This document shows, in pieces, positions 22,853-34,250 of a stretch of DNA of 64,000 nt. The DNA is taken from assembly GCF_009870125.1 (NCBI RefSeq), contig NC_046683.1:38393869-38457868 (forward strand), in the 5' to 3' direction. The position numbers were made by a program, and so were the translations under genes. The notes under the pieces are model-generated. The model was not told where the DNA came from. It did no database searches and saw nothing but the letters and a program-made list of their open reading frames with translations. The stretch's first letter is position 1. Each line of letters begins with the position of its first letter. The stretch is from Drosophila pseudoobscura (lineage: Eukaryota > Arthropoda > Insecta > Diptera > Drosophilidae).

Positions 22853-23814
22853 TTACCTTATGTATACAAAACATAAAATAACTATATTCTAAGTACAATA
22901 AATATTATATTGACATTATTATAAGTACTATGCAATAGTAAATCAAATAGTACTCACATTTTGTAGCTCTGTTTCCACGAAGTGAATTCGTGGAATCTTT
23001 TTACACGCTAGATTCGAACTGTACTTTTCTTTCCGAGTGTTTCAGTGGAATAACGCTAAATATGTTAATATTCTGTCTTATTTCACTTGGATTTTCTTAG
23101 GTTCCGAGTTATGTTTTTGAATGCACATGAATAGGTTTCAAAGAAGATTTAACAACGACTGTAGAGTGTACTTGTAACTACTGGGGATATCATTTATCTC
23201 TGTAGTTCTATTTATAAGTGTATGTATATTGTATATAATGTTTCTGGCGTATATATATGTATGTATGTGTACTTCGAATGATTCAAGGCTCTGATGGATG
23301 TTGTACTTCAGCTTCTTCAGGTTTCAGGTATGTTGAGTATTCGTTGGGTTTTGTTTTGTAGAACTATTGAAATTGTAAGCAGCACGGCAAAAACAAAACA
23401 GCTTTTACTTTTGATCACTTAACACTTTTGGCTTAAACACTTTCAAAAAAATACTCGAAGAAGGCTGACTTGTTGCACGCGCAGAATGTGGCACACGGCT
23501 GTGGCAAATGGCTATGGTTATTGGCGATTGGGATGGGAGCGGGGATGGGCCGGAAATGGGTATGGGGGTTAGCTTCTTCTCCTCGTCTGCTCTCCTCTTG
23601 CTCTTTGGCTCTTCCTTCCTTCTTGTCTGGTCGCTTCTGACGACGGTTGCGCCTGTTCCAAATGCCGTTGTTCTGTTGGTGTCCTGTTGCTGGTGTTCTA
23701 TTCTTCCGTTTCCTGTTGCTGTTGCGTGCCACACAACCTTCGGGCTTGGATGTTGAACAGCATCTGTTGCTCAGCTCCTTGGCCAACTGGCGAGGCAGCC
23801 TCGTGTCGCCGCTT

Positions 23815-23895
23815 CGGCTGCCCTGCGCTGCCCTGCGCTGCTCTGCTCCGCAGCTCTGCCACGCAGCTCTGCTTTGCTCTGCTCTGCTCTGCCGT
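23815..23895. repeat. Degenerate CTGCT/TGCTC simple repeat
   Basis: Repeated GCTCTGC and CTGCG pentamer-like units. They keep frames open on both strands, producing Arg/Ser/Gln-rich and Cys/Leu-rich reads that are not taken as genes. Confidence 0.7.
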
Positions 23896-24711
23896 ACACT
23901 CGTCCTCGTTCGTACCCGAAACAACAAGTGGAAAGTGTGTAACTGTTACAACGACCATGACTACGACTACGACGACGCCTACAACAGCGTCAGAGTGGCA
24001 GCAACATGTAGGAAGCAACAGCAACAACACCGACAACAGCAACAGGCTTATGTACGGCCAGGTGATTCGACGGGGTAGCAATACGTATACATATGTATGT
24101 ATATACTATAATAATTTTGGGGGTTTGTTTTTCGTATGTTTGTTGGCGGTTTTTCAGGGGAAGGCATTCGCATTCCTCAGCGCCTGCAGGCGGAATTGGC
24201 TGAGCAGGGGGAGCTCTGCCGTTGAAGTTTCTGCTCTGCTGTTGCATTTACGCGTTGTTGCAGCAGAAGCCGTGGACGTTGTTGCGACTAAATATATCTA
24301 GCCAATGATAGGAATTCTCAAAACTGAATGGAGCTCATAATAAGTGGGGAGGTGAAGGTAGCGAGGGACCAATAGCTCAAAACCATGCCTCTATTTCCTA
24401 TATTTTCTGTTTCCAAACCTGAAAAAATGACTCGGCTGAAAGAGCTTCGATTTCAACGATGAAGTCATCTCACAAACAAATGCAAATTTTGAGGACCTCG
24501 ACAAATTTTATTTTTTCCAATAGATACAAGAATTAGAGTAACGTTGGATAATGTTTATAAAGCTTAATAGAGACTATGCTGAAAAATTAAATAGTTGTTT
24601 TATTCATAAAGTCACGGACTTATCGGATAGCCCTCATACACACCCCGACACTTGTATACAACACACTAAAAATGTACACTAAGGGCACAAATATTTCAGG
24701 CACAAAACAAA

Positions 24712-24895
24712 CGAGGGGGAACGTTGTGAGTTGCTGCGGAGACCGCAACTCTACAGTTATACCCGATACTAAGTCTCCTCCGGCAGACGCCGCTAATATT
24801 AAGCGACACGACAAAGAGTGCGTGCGAGAGAGACAGAAAATCAGTCTGAGCGTGACGTCGGGCGCTGCGTAGCCACTGAAAATTGATTTGTTCCT
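24712..24895 (-). mobile_element. Helentron 3'-end fragment with 10-bp deletion
   Basis: Only the 3' part is present, from CGAGGGGGAACGTTGTGAG to the TTGATTTGTTCC motif. Compared with the full copies at 6,736 and 32,585 it lacks the ten bases AGTATGGCTC inside the inner inverted repeat near 24,774. The GA-rich motif at 24,818-24,840 is intact. Confidence 0.8.
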
Positions 24896-26398
24896 TTTTT
24901 ATTTTCCTTTATATTTCCTATAATTATAACACTCTATTCATTTTAGGGAAGCAAATAAAAATATATTTTTTTAATGTTGGTGTCGTGATCAAGTGTCGCC
25001 TTTTTGAAGAACGCAAATTGGAGTTATTTTAGTCAACATTTTTTTTATAATTAACAATAATGAATTTTGTTATTATTTTTTATGAAATTTATGCTAAATA
25101 GGATAAAGATTTGATGAAAATTTAAATTCACCGTTTTCTTTGTATTGTGCCGGAAATATTTGTGCTTTAATTTGTGTATATGTATATTTATCCTCGTACA
25201 TTTCTTGAAGTGGCTAATTTATTCCCTAAGGATCCCAGATTTTGTCGATATGTTACAAAAAGGCAATTCAGAATATTTACAAGTAACCTTATGCGGAAAA
25301 CGTTCGGTATTTATGTATAATGTTGTGAGGAACCTATTTTAGGCTGGGGTAAGGTCAGCCTGTCCAGAGCCTGCCACAAGAAATTTGTAGTTGATAAAAA
25401 GATTTTAGGCTGGGGTTGGAAAATCCCGGTGCCGTGATTGATCGTAAGCGTCAGGTGCTGGCGTGACAAGATGTCGTCGCAATGCTCGAGAGGTGAGGCG
25501 TGAAGTTGGGTCAGGGCAGTGTGTCATCGCAAGTTATGCTATGGGGGAGGTAGGGAGCATTGTGTAGTCGCAAAGGCTCGCTACACAGCAGGTTAGGTGG
25601 GTGGGGGCATGTTTTTCGTTTACAAAATGAATAAATATCACCCGAAATTTTTTGTTTACAAGACTTAAGTTTTATTTGAAATATTCTGTGTCCTTGGCTG
25701 CACCAAAAGGTTTTCAAGAACTTACTTGTAGGTAGGTGTAAGGGGTGAAAATAGCTGGGTATATTTGTACGCGTGGCCTTGGGCACTGCAGGAAATATTC
25801 GCGGCGTTTAGTCCTTGCTTGGGTTGACCCGTTGGTACGTAATGCCTGCGCGGCTGAACTACAGTCGGGAGAGTTGCAGTATATACGCGTCTGATCGGGG
25901 ATTGTCTTTAGATGACTCTTTAGCTGTGTGCACGTCGATTTCAGGGTCCTGGCGAAATGGCTTCTTCTCCGTACGCATGGGTTCTTTTGTCTCTCCTCGA
26001 GCCCTTGTCTATCGATCTTTTTCCTTAATTGATGGTTCGGCGTTATTTTAACTTTAACTTCAGCCCCTCCATTGGCAGGCTTATTTTATTTATTGTTTGA
26101 GACACTATTAATTTTTTAATGAGAGTAAAAACAAAACAAAACAAAAGGAGTGATCTGCCTCCAGTGCCGTCTTTGTGTCTCCGTATACATGGACAGATAC
26201 GGAAAAATGTATATGGTGTAATGGATAGGAAAATGAGGGCTTGGGTATTTTGAGCCCCATTTTGTCTTTATAGTGTTTATATCCAAATCAAATCGATATC
26301 AATATTGCTACAATATATTCAAAAAAATAAATATTACTATTTTTCTCTTACAGAAACTTGTACAAGCAATCGATTCCATGGAAGATATTATACACCCA
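24896..26398. other. Non-coding; unclassified repeat-like DNA
   Basis: AT-rich to 25,320, then GC-richer DNA in which the phrase TTTTAGGCTGGGGT appears twice (25,338 and 25,405). This may be the untranslated region or LTR of an unrecognised element. No gene is seen. Confidence 0.4.
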
Positions 26399-27166
26399 GC
26401 GACAAAAAAAACGAGGGGGAACGTTGTGAGTTGCTGCGGACGCCGCAACTCTACATTTATACCCGATACTAAGTCAGTATGGCTCTCCTCCGGCAGACGC
26501 CGCTAATATTGAACGACACGACAAAGAGTGCGTGCGAGAGGGACAGAAAATCAGTCTGAGCGTGACGTCGGGCGCTGCGTAGCCACTGCAAATTGATTTG
26601 TTCCTATTGGCTATAAAAATGATCCGATCTGATCCAGATTCAGCAATATGATAGATATGGTCATTATCTATGATTGTGCGCTTTTAGTTTTCTCTAATCT
26701 GCAATATTGTGGATGCAACAGATTTTTGTCCTTTGTGGGGCCGGAAGGGGGGCGGCGAAATTTGGAGCTATACGTTTTATAGTGAGATCTAACAGGAGTG
26801 CGGATACCAAATTTGGTTACTCTAGCCTTAATAGTCTCTGAGATAATAATGATACGATCCAATTCATTCATCGAATTCATCCAATACGATTCTGCAGTCT
26901 AGAAGATATGGTTAGTCTCTACGATTCTGCGTTTTTGGTTTTCTCTTATCTTTGAAATTGTGGATGCCACAGATTTTCGTTCTTTGTGGGGGCGGAAGTG
27001 GGCGGGCGAAGCTTTGAAAAATTTTTGTAGCAGTGACATATCACAGAGGTCTGGATCCAAAACATCGTTGCTCTAGCTTTTATAGTCTTTGAGCACTTGG
27101 CGCTGATAGGGACGGACAGACAGCAACCGCAGCAACCACAACGTTCCCCCTCGTTTTTTTTGTCGC
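26399..27166 (-). mobile_element. Rearranged Helentron with inverted 3' ends
   Basis: The left end is a normal reversed 3' terminus (CGAGGGGGAACGTTGTGAG from 26,412). The right end, instead of a 5' terminus, carries a second 3' terminus in opposite orientation, ending at 27,153. The perfect inverted repeat covers 30 bp (26,399-26,428 against 27,137-27,166), including 13 bp (GCGACAAAAAAAA) beyond the normal element end. The body contains the second half and the GGACGGACA run, but the 5' terminus is lost. Confidence 0.8.
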
Positions 27167-27429
27167 TTAATCGATTTTAAGCAAAAGTCTACCCTAATTC
27201 GCTTTTATATCATAGTTATATACTCAGAAAAAAATATTAAAATCGCACCTTTGTATCGCTTTTTTGGCAATTTTGACCCAACGGAAGACAAATTTGTACC
27301 ACAAAAACTACATTTATTCCAATAAGTTAATTTGTTTCTTTTAAACTAATAAATCCAGTATAATTCAGACTTTTTTAGATCAGTAATTAATTAATACTTT
27401 GTGGTACCAATCTTAGCAAAGGTGTAAGG

Positions 27430-28240
27430 AGTGATCGTGTTATTGTTAAATGAGCCTAACGATCGCTTTAAAAATTATTTTGAGATAGCATTAGAACTGC
27501 AGCAAAGTTTCGCAAATGATATTTCGGCTCGAACTATTCACCTTCGGCCAATCGAGGTGTCTTGAATAGCAAGGAAACCTGGCAAAAGTCCCCTTCTGCA
27601 TAGTGGAATGAAGACAGTTCGCCTAAATTGGTCTAAAAACAAATCAAATTAGGGTGAATGGTCACGAGACATATTATCGGATGAGTGAGTCCAAATTGAA
27701 CCTCAGTTCAGTTTAGCAGAGGAGAAATCTTTTACGAAAATTGCTGCATTTCCACCGTAAAACATTCGCCTTCTATTATGACATGGGGATACATATCTGC
27801 AAAACAGTATGAAAAAATTATTCGAAATGGAGCTGTGTTCAGTATGGAATCAGTTACTGAGAGAGAAGAAGATTCCATCTTTCAGGAGGATTCTGAACCT
27901 TATCATTGAGCGCGCACTATAAGTGATTCTTTGACGTTTTGAGATTTTTCGAATGCTTTCAAAAAGATTCGAATATTTTTCAACGACAGATAAACATTTT
28001 GAAGGCTGAATTGGACATTAAGTCCTGACATAGAGAATGTCCGATAGAGAATGTCTTGGCTCTAATGACTGCCAAAATAAGAAAGCCGGAGCCAAAACTA
28101 CGGTTGAATAAGGGGAAAGTATAGAAGAAGTTTGGTTTGAGGATATAACGGATGAATATCTGAAGGTTTTATACGATTCAATGCCCGATAGCATCAAATG
28201 TTCATTAAGAGCCGAGGGGGTAACCATTTTGTGGTTCATT
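27430..28240 (+). pseudogene. Tc1-like transposase, degraded
   Basis: Remnant covering much of a Tc1/mariner DDE transposase. Plus-strand frames give ISARTIHLRPIEVS (helix-turn-helix region), KTVRLNWSKN, EWSRDILSDESKFELNLSS with a catalytic aspartate, and TVKHSP.IMTWGYIS. Near 28,030 comes the remains of the NPIENLWA block (IENVLALMTAKIR). Last is EDITDEYLKVLYDSMPDSI. Frameshifts lie between blocks. It differs from the fragment at 6,500, so two families are present. Terminal repeats were not found. Confidence 0.8.
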
Positions 28241-28416
28241 CATTAATTTATAATTTAAAACAAAGAATGCAAGTAGTTGATAGAAAAAAAAAACCCATTG
28301 GAAAAAGTTTTCTTTTTATTGAATAAGTTGTTTTTATAATTTTACTGATTTTGTTCCTTTGTTTGATCAAATTACTAAATGCCCTTTAAAAAAAGTGTTA
28401 TTTGGAAAAATATTTA

Positions 28417-29795
28417 TTATACCCGATACTCAAAATGAGTATTGGGGTATATACGATTTCTGGTGAAAATGGATGTGTGTAAGGAATGTCCAGATGGAAT
28501 CGTTTCCGACCCCATAAAGTAAATATATTCTTGATCAGCATCAATAGCCGAGTCTGTCTGTCCGTTTGTATGTCCCTATCAACGCCTAGTGCTCAAAGAC
28601 TATAAGCGCTAGAGCAACGATGTTTTGGATCCAGACTTCTCTGATATGTCACTGTTACAAGAATATTTCAGAACTTTGCCCCGCCCACTTCCGCCCCCAC
28701 AAAGGACGAAAATCTGTGGCATCCACAATTTTAAAGATACGAGAAAACCAAAAATGCAGAATCGTAGAGAATGACCATATCTTTTAGACTGCTGAATCTG
28801 AATTGGAACGAATTATTATTATAGCCAGCATCAAGAAAACAATTTCATTTTTTCTCGCCCTGTCTCTCTCTAACACACACGTAGCATAGCCGTCTTTGCT
28901 TAGAGTAAAACATTAGCGCCTAGATCTCAGAGACTATAAAAGCTAGAGCAACCAAATTTTGTATCCACACTCCTTATATATCGAACCGAGACGAATTTGT
29001 TTCAAAATTTAGCCACACCCCCTTCCGCCCCCGCAAAGGACGAAAATCTGGGGCATCCACAAATCTCAGAGACTATTAAGGCTAGAGTAACCAAATTTGG
29101 TATACGAACTCCTGTTAGATCTCACTATAAAACGTATATCTCAAAATTTCGCCCCCCCCCCTTCAGCCTACACAAAGGACGAAAATCTGTTGCATCCACA
29201 ATATCCGCAGAATCATAGAGAATGACCTCTTCTCTTATTAAATTATTAATCCTTACACACTTTTCTATTAATTAGTAACTGTAGTGGTATTTGTATTTTG
29301 ATTGCATGCTTAGTTTCTTAGTGAGTTTAGTGCTAATTTTCCTCGAATGTTAGTCTAATATCTATCTTTCCTGCATGTTCGCGTTTGGTTCGGCTACGCA
29401 CCGCGCGTCATGCGGCAGCGCCCCTCGGTCGGTTGGGCGGGAGGAGGGCTGCGTTTTGCCTGGGATCCGCGCGTAACAGCCTTCTGCTGGTGTCACATGG
29501 GCCACTTGACGGTGCAGTAACTGCATCGCCCCTTGAAAGATGCAGTGATTGCATGTCAACGTCCAAGAAAAATATCTATCAGATTGCTGAGTCTGGATCA
29601 GATCGGATCATTTTTATAGCCAAGAGGAACAAATCAATTTGCAGTGGCTACGCAGCGCCCGACGTCACGCTCAGACTGATTTTCTATCTCTCTCGCACGC
29701 ACTCTTTGTCGTGCCGGAGGAGAGCCATACTGACTTAGTATCGGGTATAACTGTAGAGTTGCGGTGTCCGCAGCAACTCACAACGTTCCCCCTCG
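28417..29795 (+). mobile_element. Full-length Helentron carrying a nested LINE fragment
   Basis: 5' TTATACCCGATACTCAAAAT at 28,417; 3' CGTTCCCCCTCG ending at 29,795 after the GAGTTGCGG/CCGCAGCAACTC hairpin. Removing 29,227-29,570 restores the usual ATCATAGAGAATGACC / ATATCTATCAG junction. The whole element itself sits in a gypsy-type gag-pol remnant that continues from 29,796 on the minus strand. Confidence 0.85.
29227..29570 (+). mobile_element. Jockey-type LINE 3'-end insertion
   Basis: Severely 5'-truncated copy: the family 3' UTR (as at 2,063-2,240), then about 170 bp more of GC-rich 3' end, finishing in an A-rich AAGAAAAA tail. It sits inside the Helentron. No target duplication can be made out. 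Confidence 0.7.
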
Positions 29796-30709
29796 TTTTA
29801 TCTTGGATGTGCAGTCGGTGGTCGTGATTCACAGATAATTTGTCGCTGGTCGTTGAGATGCTACCGCCTACCACTTGAGTTAGCGGTAGCATCTTTAGTT
29901 TAATTGCTGATAATATCGGCAGTCTGGCCGGCACTTGCGTTCGCGATCACCAAAAGTACTGTGGTAGTACCACAGGGATGCCTTGTTGCCATTATCATCT
30001 ACGTTCGTGCCATGGGACACCTTGGGCTTTTTGGGGATGTTGTGTTGTAGCTTATCAACCTTCCGTGTAAGAATGTGCAAAGCAGCAGCAACGTCTTTCA
30101 AATTCGGACTTTTGCTACTTACCGCATCGACGCTCTGCTGAATATGCTCAGCGGAATTGGGTTGAGTCGACATAACACACATGGAGTCGATGGCATTATT
30201 TTCTATCATCTTGTTGACAATCTTTGCCAGCTTGTCCAGATCATTCTCCTCCCAAGCCGAAATGAGCGGACGAATCGACGAAGGCAACTCGGTGAGGTCG
30301 CATCCACTAGCGGGTGACAAGCGACGCAAGTGAAGCAAGATTTCAGATGGCTTCCCAGTCCTGTCTCCACCCCGGAGCAGCCGTCTCATTTTTGAATCTT
30401 CTGACTCGTCGAAGATCGCCTTGCTGACAGGCGGTGGGCGAGTAATGAGATCTTCGATTGCACGAACGGCGTCTCCCTCCAGTTGTATTGACACCCGGCC
30501 AAATTTGTGATCGTCGCGCACCACATTGTGCAGGAGCTAAGGAGACGCTCCAGTTGCGCGAACCAAAGCTGCGGATTAGTTTTATTGCATTTTGGAATAA
30601 TGATCTGAGCTAAATGTTGAGAGTTTGAAGCTGTTAGCTGTGCGGCTGCTACTTGAAGCAGCTGCAGTTGCTCTCTTAACTCATTTAGTGTGGCCTCCGT
30701 GTTCGCCAT
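29796..30709 (-). pseudogene. gypsy-type LTR retrotransposon gag and start of protease
   Basis: Capsid-type gag of a gypsy-superfamily element resembling the mag/Osvaldo group. It starts at an ATG at 30,709 (MANTEATLNELREQLQLLQV) and has the NPQLWFAQLERLLSS motif. After a frameshift near 30,530 follow a SEDSKMRRLLRGGDRTGKPS block and the zinc-finger-like H-x3-FGDRERKC-x3-C near 29,930. A RLHIQDK motif marks the protease start at about 29,800. There the frame is cut by the Helentron that ends at 29,795. No pol or envelope is present. The frameshift and missing pol make it non-functional. Confidence 0.8.
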
Positions 30710-30815
30710 GTTTGTTGCGCCGTAAAATTTTTCACCGTCTTCAGCCGTTTTGTCTTTGATCGAGGAACGCAAAAAATAGAGCTGTTCTTGCATTTGCGGT
30801 TGTTTTTTTAACGTA

Positions 30816-30825
30816 GGGGTCACCA
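30816..30825 (-). promoter_or_regulatory. Putative primer-binding site of the gypsy-type element
   Basis: On the minus strand TGGTGACCCC follows the putative LTR end by three bases and lies about 110 bp before the gag ATG. Similar TGGTGACCCC sites occur in mag-type gypsy elements. Confidence 0.5.
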
Positions 30826-30828
30826 CTT

Positions 30829-31023
30829 TGGCGCATTGGCCAATGTACGTTTGAGTTCTTATTATGGATCTTTATTAATTATTATTTTAACTACATTTAT
30901 TGTGGTTAGCGTCGAAGTAAGAGATCAAGATGCCAGACCGCTTGGCAGAGTCGCCGGTGTTGCCACACCAGCGAACGACTCTAAGATCAGTGTTGCTGAG
31001 GGGCTGCGATCCGGGCTGCCACA
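30829..31023 (-). repeat. Putative LTR of the gypsy-type element
   Basis: Minus-strand segment beginning TGTGGCAGCCCGG at 31,023 and ending CA at 30,829, just before the primer-binding site. It is about 195 bp with TG..CA ends. The partner LTR is missing, so the boundaries are inferred. Confidence 0.45.
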
Positions 31024-31039
31024 GTATATTATTTATGTC

Positions 31040-31470
31040 GGAACATATGTTTCTTGTTAGGGCTACCGGCCTAATGCTTTCTCAAAATTTTTGAAATGTT
31101 TTGCTTTCTCTACATTTGAGGGAAAAAAGTTCTTGACCTTTTTTGTAACTAACTAGATTATTGGCGTCCTGTATTCTTCTGTATATGTGTTTTATGTCTC
31201 TAAGAGAGGCGAGTTCGTTGTTCCTCCAACCTGGATTCTTTTTCCTGTATGTGTGATGTATGTATGAGTGATGTTATTGGTTGCAGCTGTTCGGATCGTT
31301 TTACGTATATGGTCTATGTCCTAATTAATTTTTGAGCTTATATTAAAGATTTTGGGGCTTGTCGTAAGAAACGAACGAAATGAAGCGCAGTTGTCCTTAT
31401 GTCTAAAAAATTGACTGATGAAGAGATTGACGCGTGGGAACTAAGGTTTTTATGGGGATGTGTTAACTGT
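31040..31470 (-). pseudogene. LINE ORF2 linker fragment
   Basis: Minus-strand frames give IRTAATNNITHTYI, then GKKNPGWRNNELASLRDIK and YRRIQDANN followed by KCRESKTFQKF. This pattern (tryptophan-asparagine then regularly spaced Arg/Lys) is typical of the region between endonuclease and RT in LINEs. The gypsy-type LTR appears inserted at its edge. Confidence 0.5.
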
Positions 31471-32584
31471 CATAGAGGTTGTTAAGTGTGTAGAAGGAAA
31501 TGACCGGAAAAATATTGAGAAAGAAACTCCTGTAATATCCCACTGTTACAATTGTATTTCGAAATTTCGCACCGCTCCACAGTGGGCGAAACGTCCAATC
31601 TAGTGACATTAAACTAATAACAAGCGTAATTTACGATATATCTTAAACTGTTCCAAATTTCAGTAAAATCAGTCAACTATATCAAATAGATACGATAGTT
31701 CTGATCCTTCAAAATATTTAAAGATTTTAAAATAAATATATTTAAATGCCTTGGAAAAATATTTGCGTTGGAAGATTTAGTTTTCGTTTTCACTAGCTTG
31801 TATGCATTTTTCGTAAATCGGCCATCTACATTGATCTCTATAACTTCCTCAGGACTGAATTTAACAGGGAGTTTGGGATCACTGCTGGAACATTATATTA
31901 TTTTTGCCACGACCTCTTCTTCAATGATATAACTTTAGAAGCATTTCTCTCACCCCCACTTTTCGAAATGTGAAAATGTTCCATTACATTTTTTCAATTT
32001 TTGCGGCAACGTGCTTACAAGTGTTCTTATCCTTCTTGCATTTCTTTATGTTGTTCTTGTGAATAATCATTATTATTAAACACATTTAAAAATATGTAAT
32101 TTTCAACCGCAATAGACTTTTTGGTAGCGACCGTTGTACGGAAGTGAAAATTCCAAAAATGAATTTACTATTATTTTCGGCAACTATATGCAGATATTTT
32201 GGGCATCCAAATTCACAATAAATTTGAGAATGTGTATTAAAAACAATTGCAACTAGATCGTACACATCTCACAAGATGCACTCCACCAAACAATGCAATA
32301 TGTTTTTTAAGAACAAAATTTCTAAAGGTCAACTTCCACAGCTATTTTAAACTGGTATATATAATTAAACGTCATATACACCTTTGACCAAAAAGCTACA
32401 AGTCTATAAATTGATAGTTTAATTTAATTTTTTACTTTTTGCACAAATTTTTGCCAGCTTAACAAAAAAGGCGCCAAGACTTGTTTATAACAGCTCTTGC
32501 AGCATATGTTCGGTTTGACGCTTCCCAGCTTCACGAAATATGCGAGAAAACCAAAATGGCAATTACTTTCATACTCAGTGAAAA
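31471..32584. other. AT-rich non-coding stretch
   Basis: No gene is seen. A diverged Helentron scrap, with a CCCACTGTTACAATTGTATT-like block, is probably present at 31,525-31,585. Confidence 0.4.
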
Positions 32585-33698
32585 CGAGGGGGAACGTTGT
32601 GAGTTGCTGCGGAGACCGCAACTCTACAGTTATACCCGATACTAAGTCAGTATGGCTCTGCTCCGGCAGACGCCGCTAATATTAAACGACACGACAAAGA
32701 GTGCGTGCGAGAGAGACAGAAAATCAGTCTGAGCGTGACGTCGGGCGCTGCGTAGCCACTGCAAATTGATTTGTTTCCTTTGGCTATAAAAATGATCTGA
32801 TCTGATTCAGTAATCTGATAGATATGGTCGGTATCTATGATTCTGCGTTTTTAGTTTTCTCAAATCTGCAATATTGTGGATGCCACAGATTTTCGTCCTT
32901 TGTGAGGGCGGAAGGGGGTGGGACGAAATTTCGAGATATACGTTTTATAGTGAGTTCTAACAGAAGTGCGGATACCAAATTTGGTTACTCTAGCCTTAAT
33001 AGTCTCTGAGATTTGTGAATATCCCCAGATTTTCGTCCTTTGCGGGGGCGGAAGGGGGTGTGGCGAAATTTTGAAACAAACTCGTCTCGGTCCGATATAT
33101 AAGGAGTCTGGATACAAAATTTGGCTCTAGCTCTTATAGTCTCTGAGATCTAGGCGCTAATGTTCTACTCTAAGCAAAGCCGCCTATGCTACGTGTGTGT
33201 TAGAGAGAGACAGGGCGAGAAAAAATGAAATTGTTTTCTTGATGCTGGCTATAATAATAATACGTTCCAATTCAGATTCAGCAGTCTAAAAGATACGGTC
33301 ATTCTCTACGATTCTGCGTTTTTGGATTTATCGTATCTTTAAAAAAGTAGATGCCACAGATTTTCGTCCTTTGTGGGGGCGGAAGTGGGCGTGGCGAAGT
33401 TTTGAAATATTTCTGTAGCAGTGACATATCACAGAAGTCTGGATCCAAAACATCGTTGCTCTAGCTCTTATATTCTTTGAGCATTAGGCGCTGAAGGGGA
33501 CGGACAGACGGAGAGACGGACGGACGGACAGACGGACAGACGGACAGACAGACATGGCTCAATCGACTCGGCTATTGATGCTGATCAAGAATATATATAC
33601 TTTATGGGGTCGGAAACGATTCCTTCTGGACGTTACACACATCCACTTTTACCACAAATCTAATATACCCCAATACTCATTTTGAGTATCGGGTATAA
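32585..33698 (-). mobile_element. Full-length Helentron (about 1.11 kb)
   Basis: Best-preserved copy in the window. Left end CGAGGGGGAACGTTGTGAG with hairpin; inner inverted repeat near 32,630; GA-rich motif at 32,701-32,723. A long (GGAC/GACA) run lies near 33,500-33,550. It ends with the core and GAGTATCGGGTATAA at 33,698. It shares most positions with the copy at 6,736-7,792. Confidence 0.9.
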
Positions 33699-33705
33699 AA
33701 AGAAT

Positions 33706-34015
33706 TAATGCCACAACAGTTTTGAAGATACAAGAAAATCAAAGGCGCAGCATCCTACAGAATGACCATATCTAGCTGATTGCTGGATCTTGATCATATC
33801 AGATTATTATTATATCCTGAAGGAACAAATTAAATCGCAGTGTCTACGCAATGTCTAAGCAACGCCTCCCCCGCGCGCACTCATTCCCTCTCTTTCACAA
33901 ACTCTTCCTGGTGCAGTGTGCGCCCTCTGACAAAGGATAGCCATACTGACTGAGTATCGGGTGTAAACGTAGAGCTGAGGCCTTAGCTTCGACTCAAAAC
34001 GTTCCCGCTCGATTA
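33706..34015 (+). mobile_element. Old Helentron 3' half
   Basis: Diverged second half of the element, ending ACGTTCCCGCTCG. It lies back-to-back with the full copy before it. It carries GCGCCCTCTG at 33,920-33,929 where the young copies read GCGGCGTCTGCC. Confidence 0.7.
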
Positions 34016-34034
34016 CGGTACTTTCACATGAACT

Positions 34035-34250
34035 CATTTTGGAATACACTTGCAACAGTGTGGTATCACAGACCTCTCGATACAATTTGGTTGCTCTAGC
34101 TCCTATAGACTCTGAGATCTAAGCGCTCATCAGGCCAGTAAGACAGACATGGATATATCGGCTCGGCTATTGATGCTGATCAAGAATATACTTTGTGGGG
34201 TCGGAAACGCTTACTTCTGGGTGTTACACACATTCAATTTCACCAAAAAT
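34035..34250 (-). mobile_element. Old Helentron 5' half, inverted
   Basis: Reversed first half with CAGACAGACATGG, the GCTGATCAAGAATATA core and GGGGTCGGAAACGC, fading after CACACATTCA. The terminal TTATACCC is gone. Confidence 0.65.

Larger units (their letters stand above)
18556..24711. other. Long unique non-coding stretch
   Basis: No gene can be supported. It holds a (GGAACT)n run near 20,330-20,352, a palindromic TTATAACTTATAAGTTATAA around 21,585, a long hairpin at 22,757-22,852, a TGCTC-rich block at 23,815-23,895 and CAG-type repeats near 23,990-24,050. Short open frames are low complexity or start at non-ATG codons. This could be intergenic DNA or a large intron. Confidence 0.5.

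Noticed and set aside
23433..24301. Overlapping long frames on both strands
   Set aside because: They arise from CTGCT-type simple repeats and CAG runs; there is no domain and composition is low complexity.
26668..33117. Recurrent short frame (SETIKARVTKFGIRT...) in several Helentron copies
   Set aside because: It recurs only because the repeat recurs. The frame starts and stops differ between copies, and the element family is non-coding.
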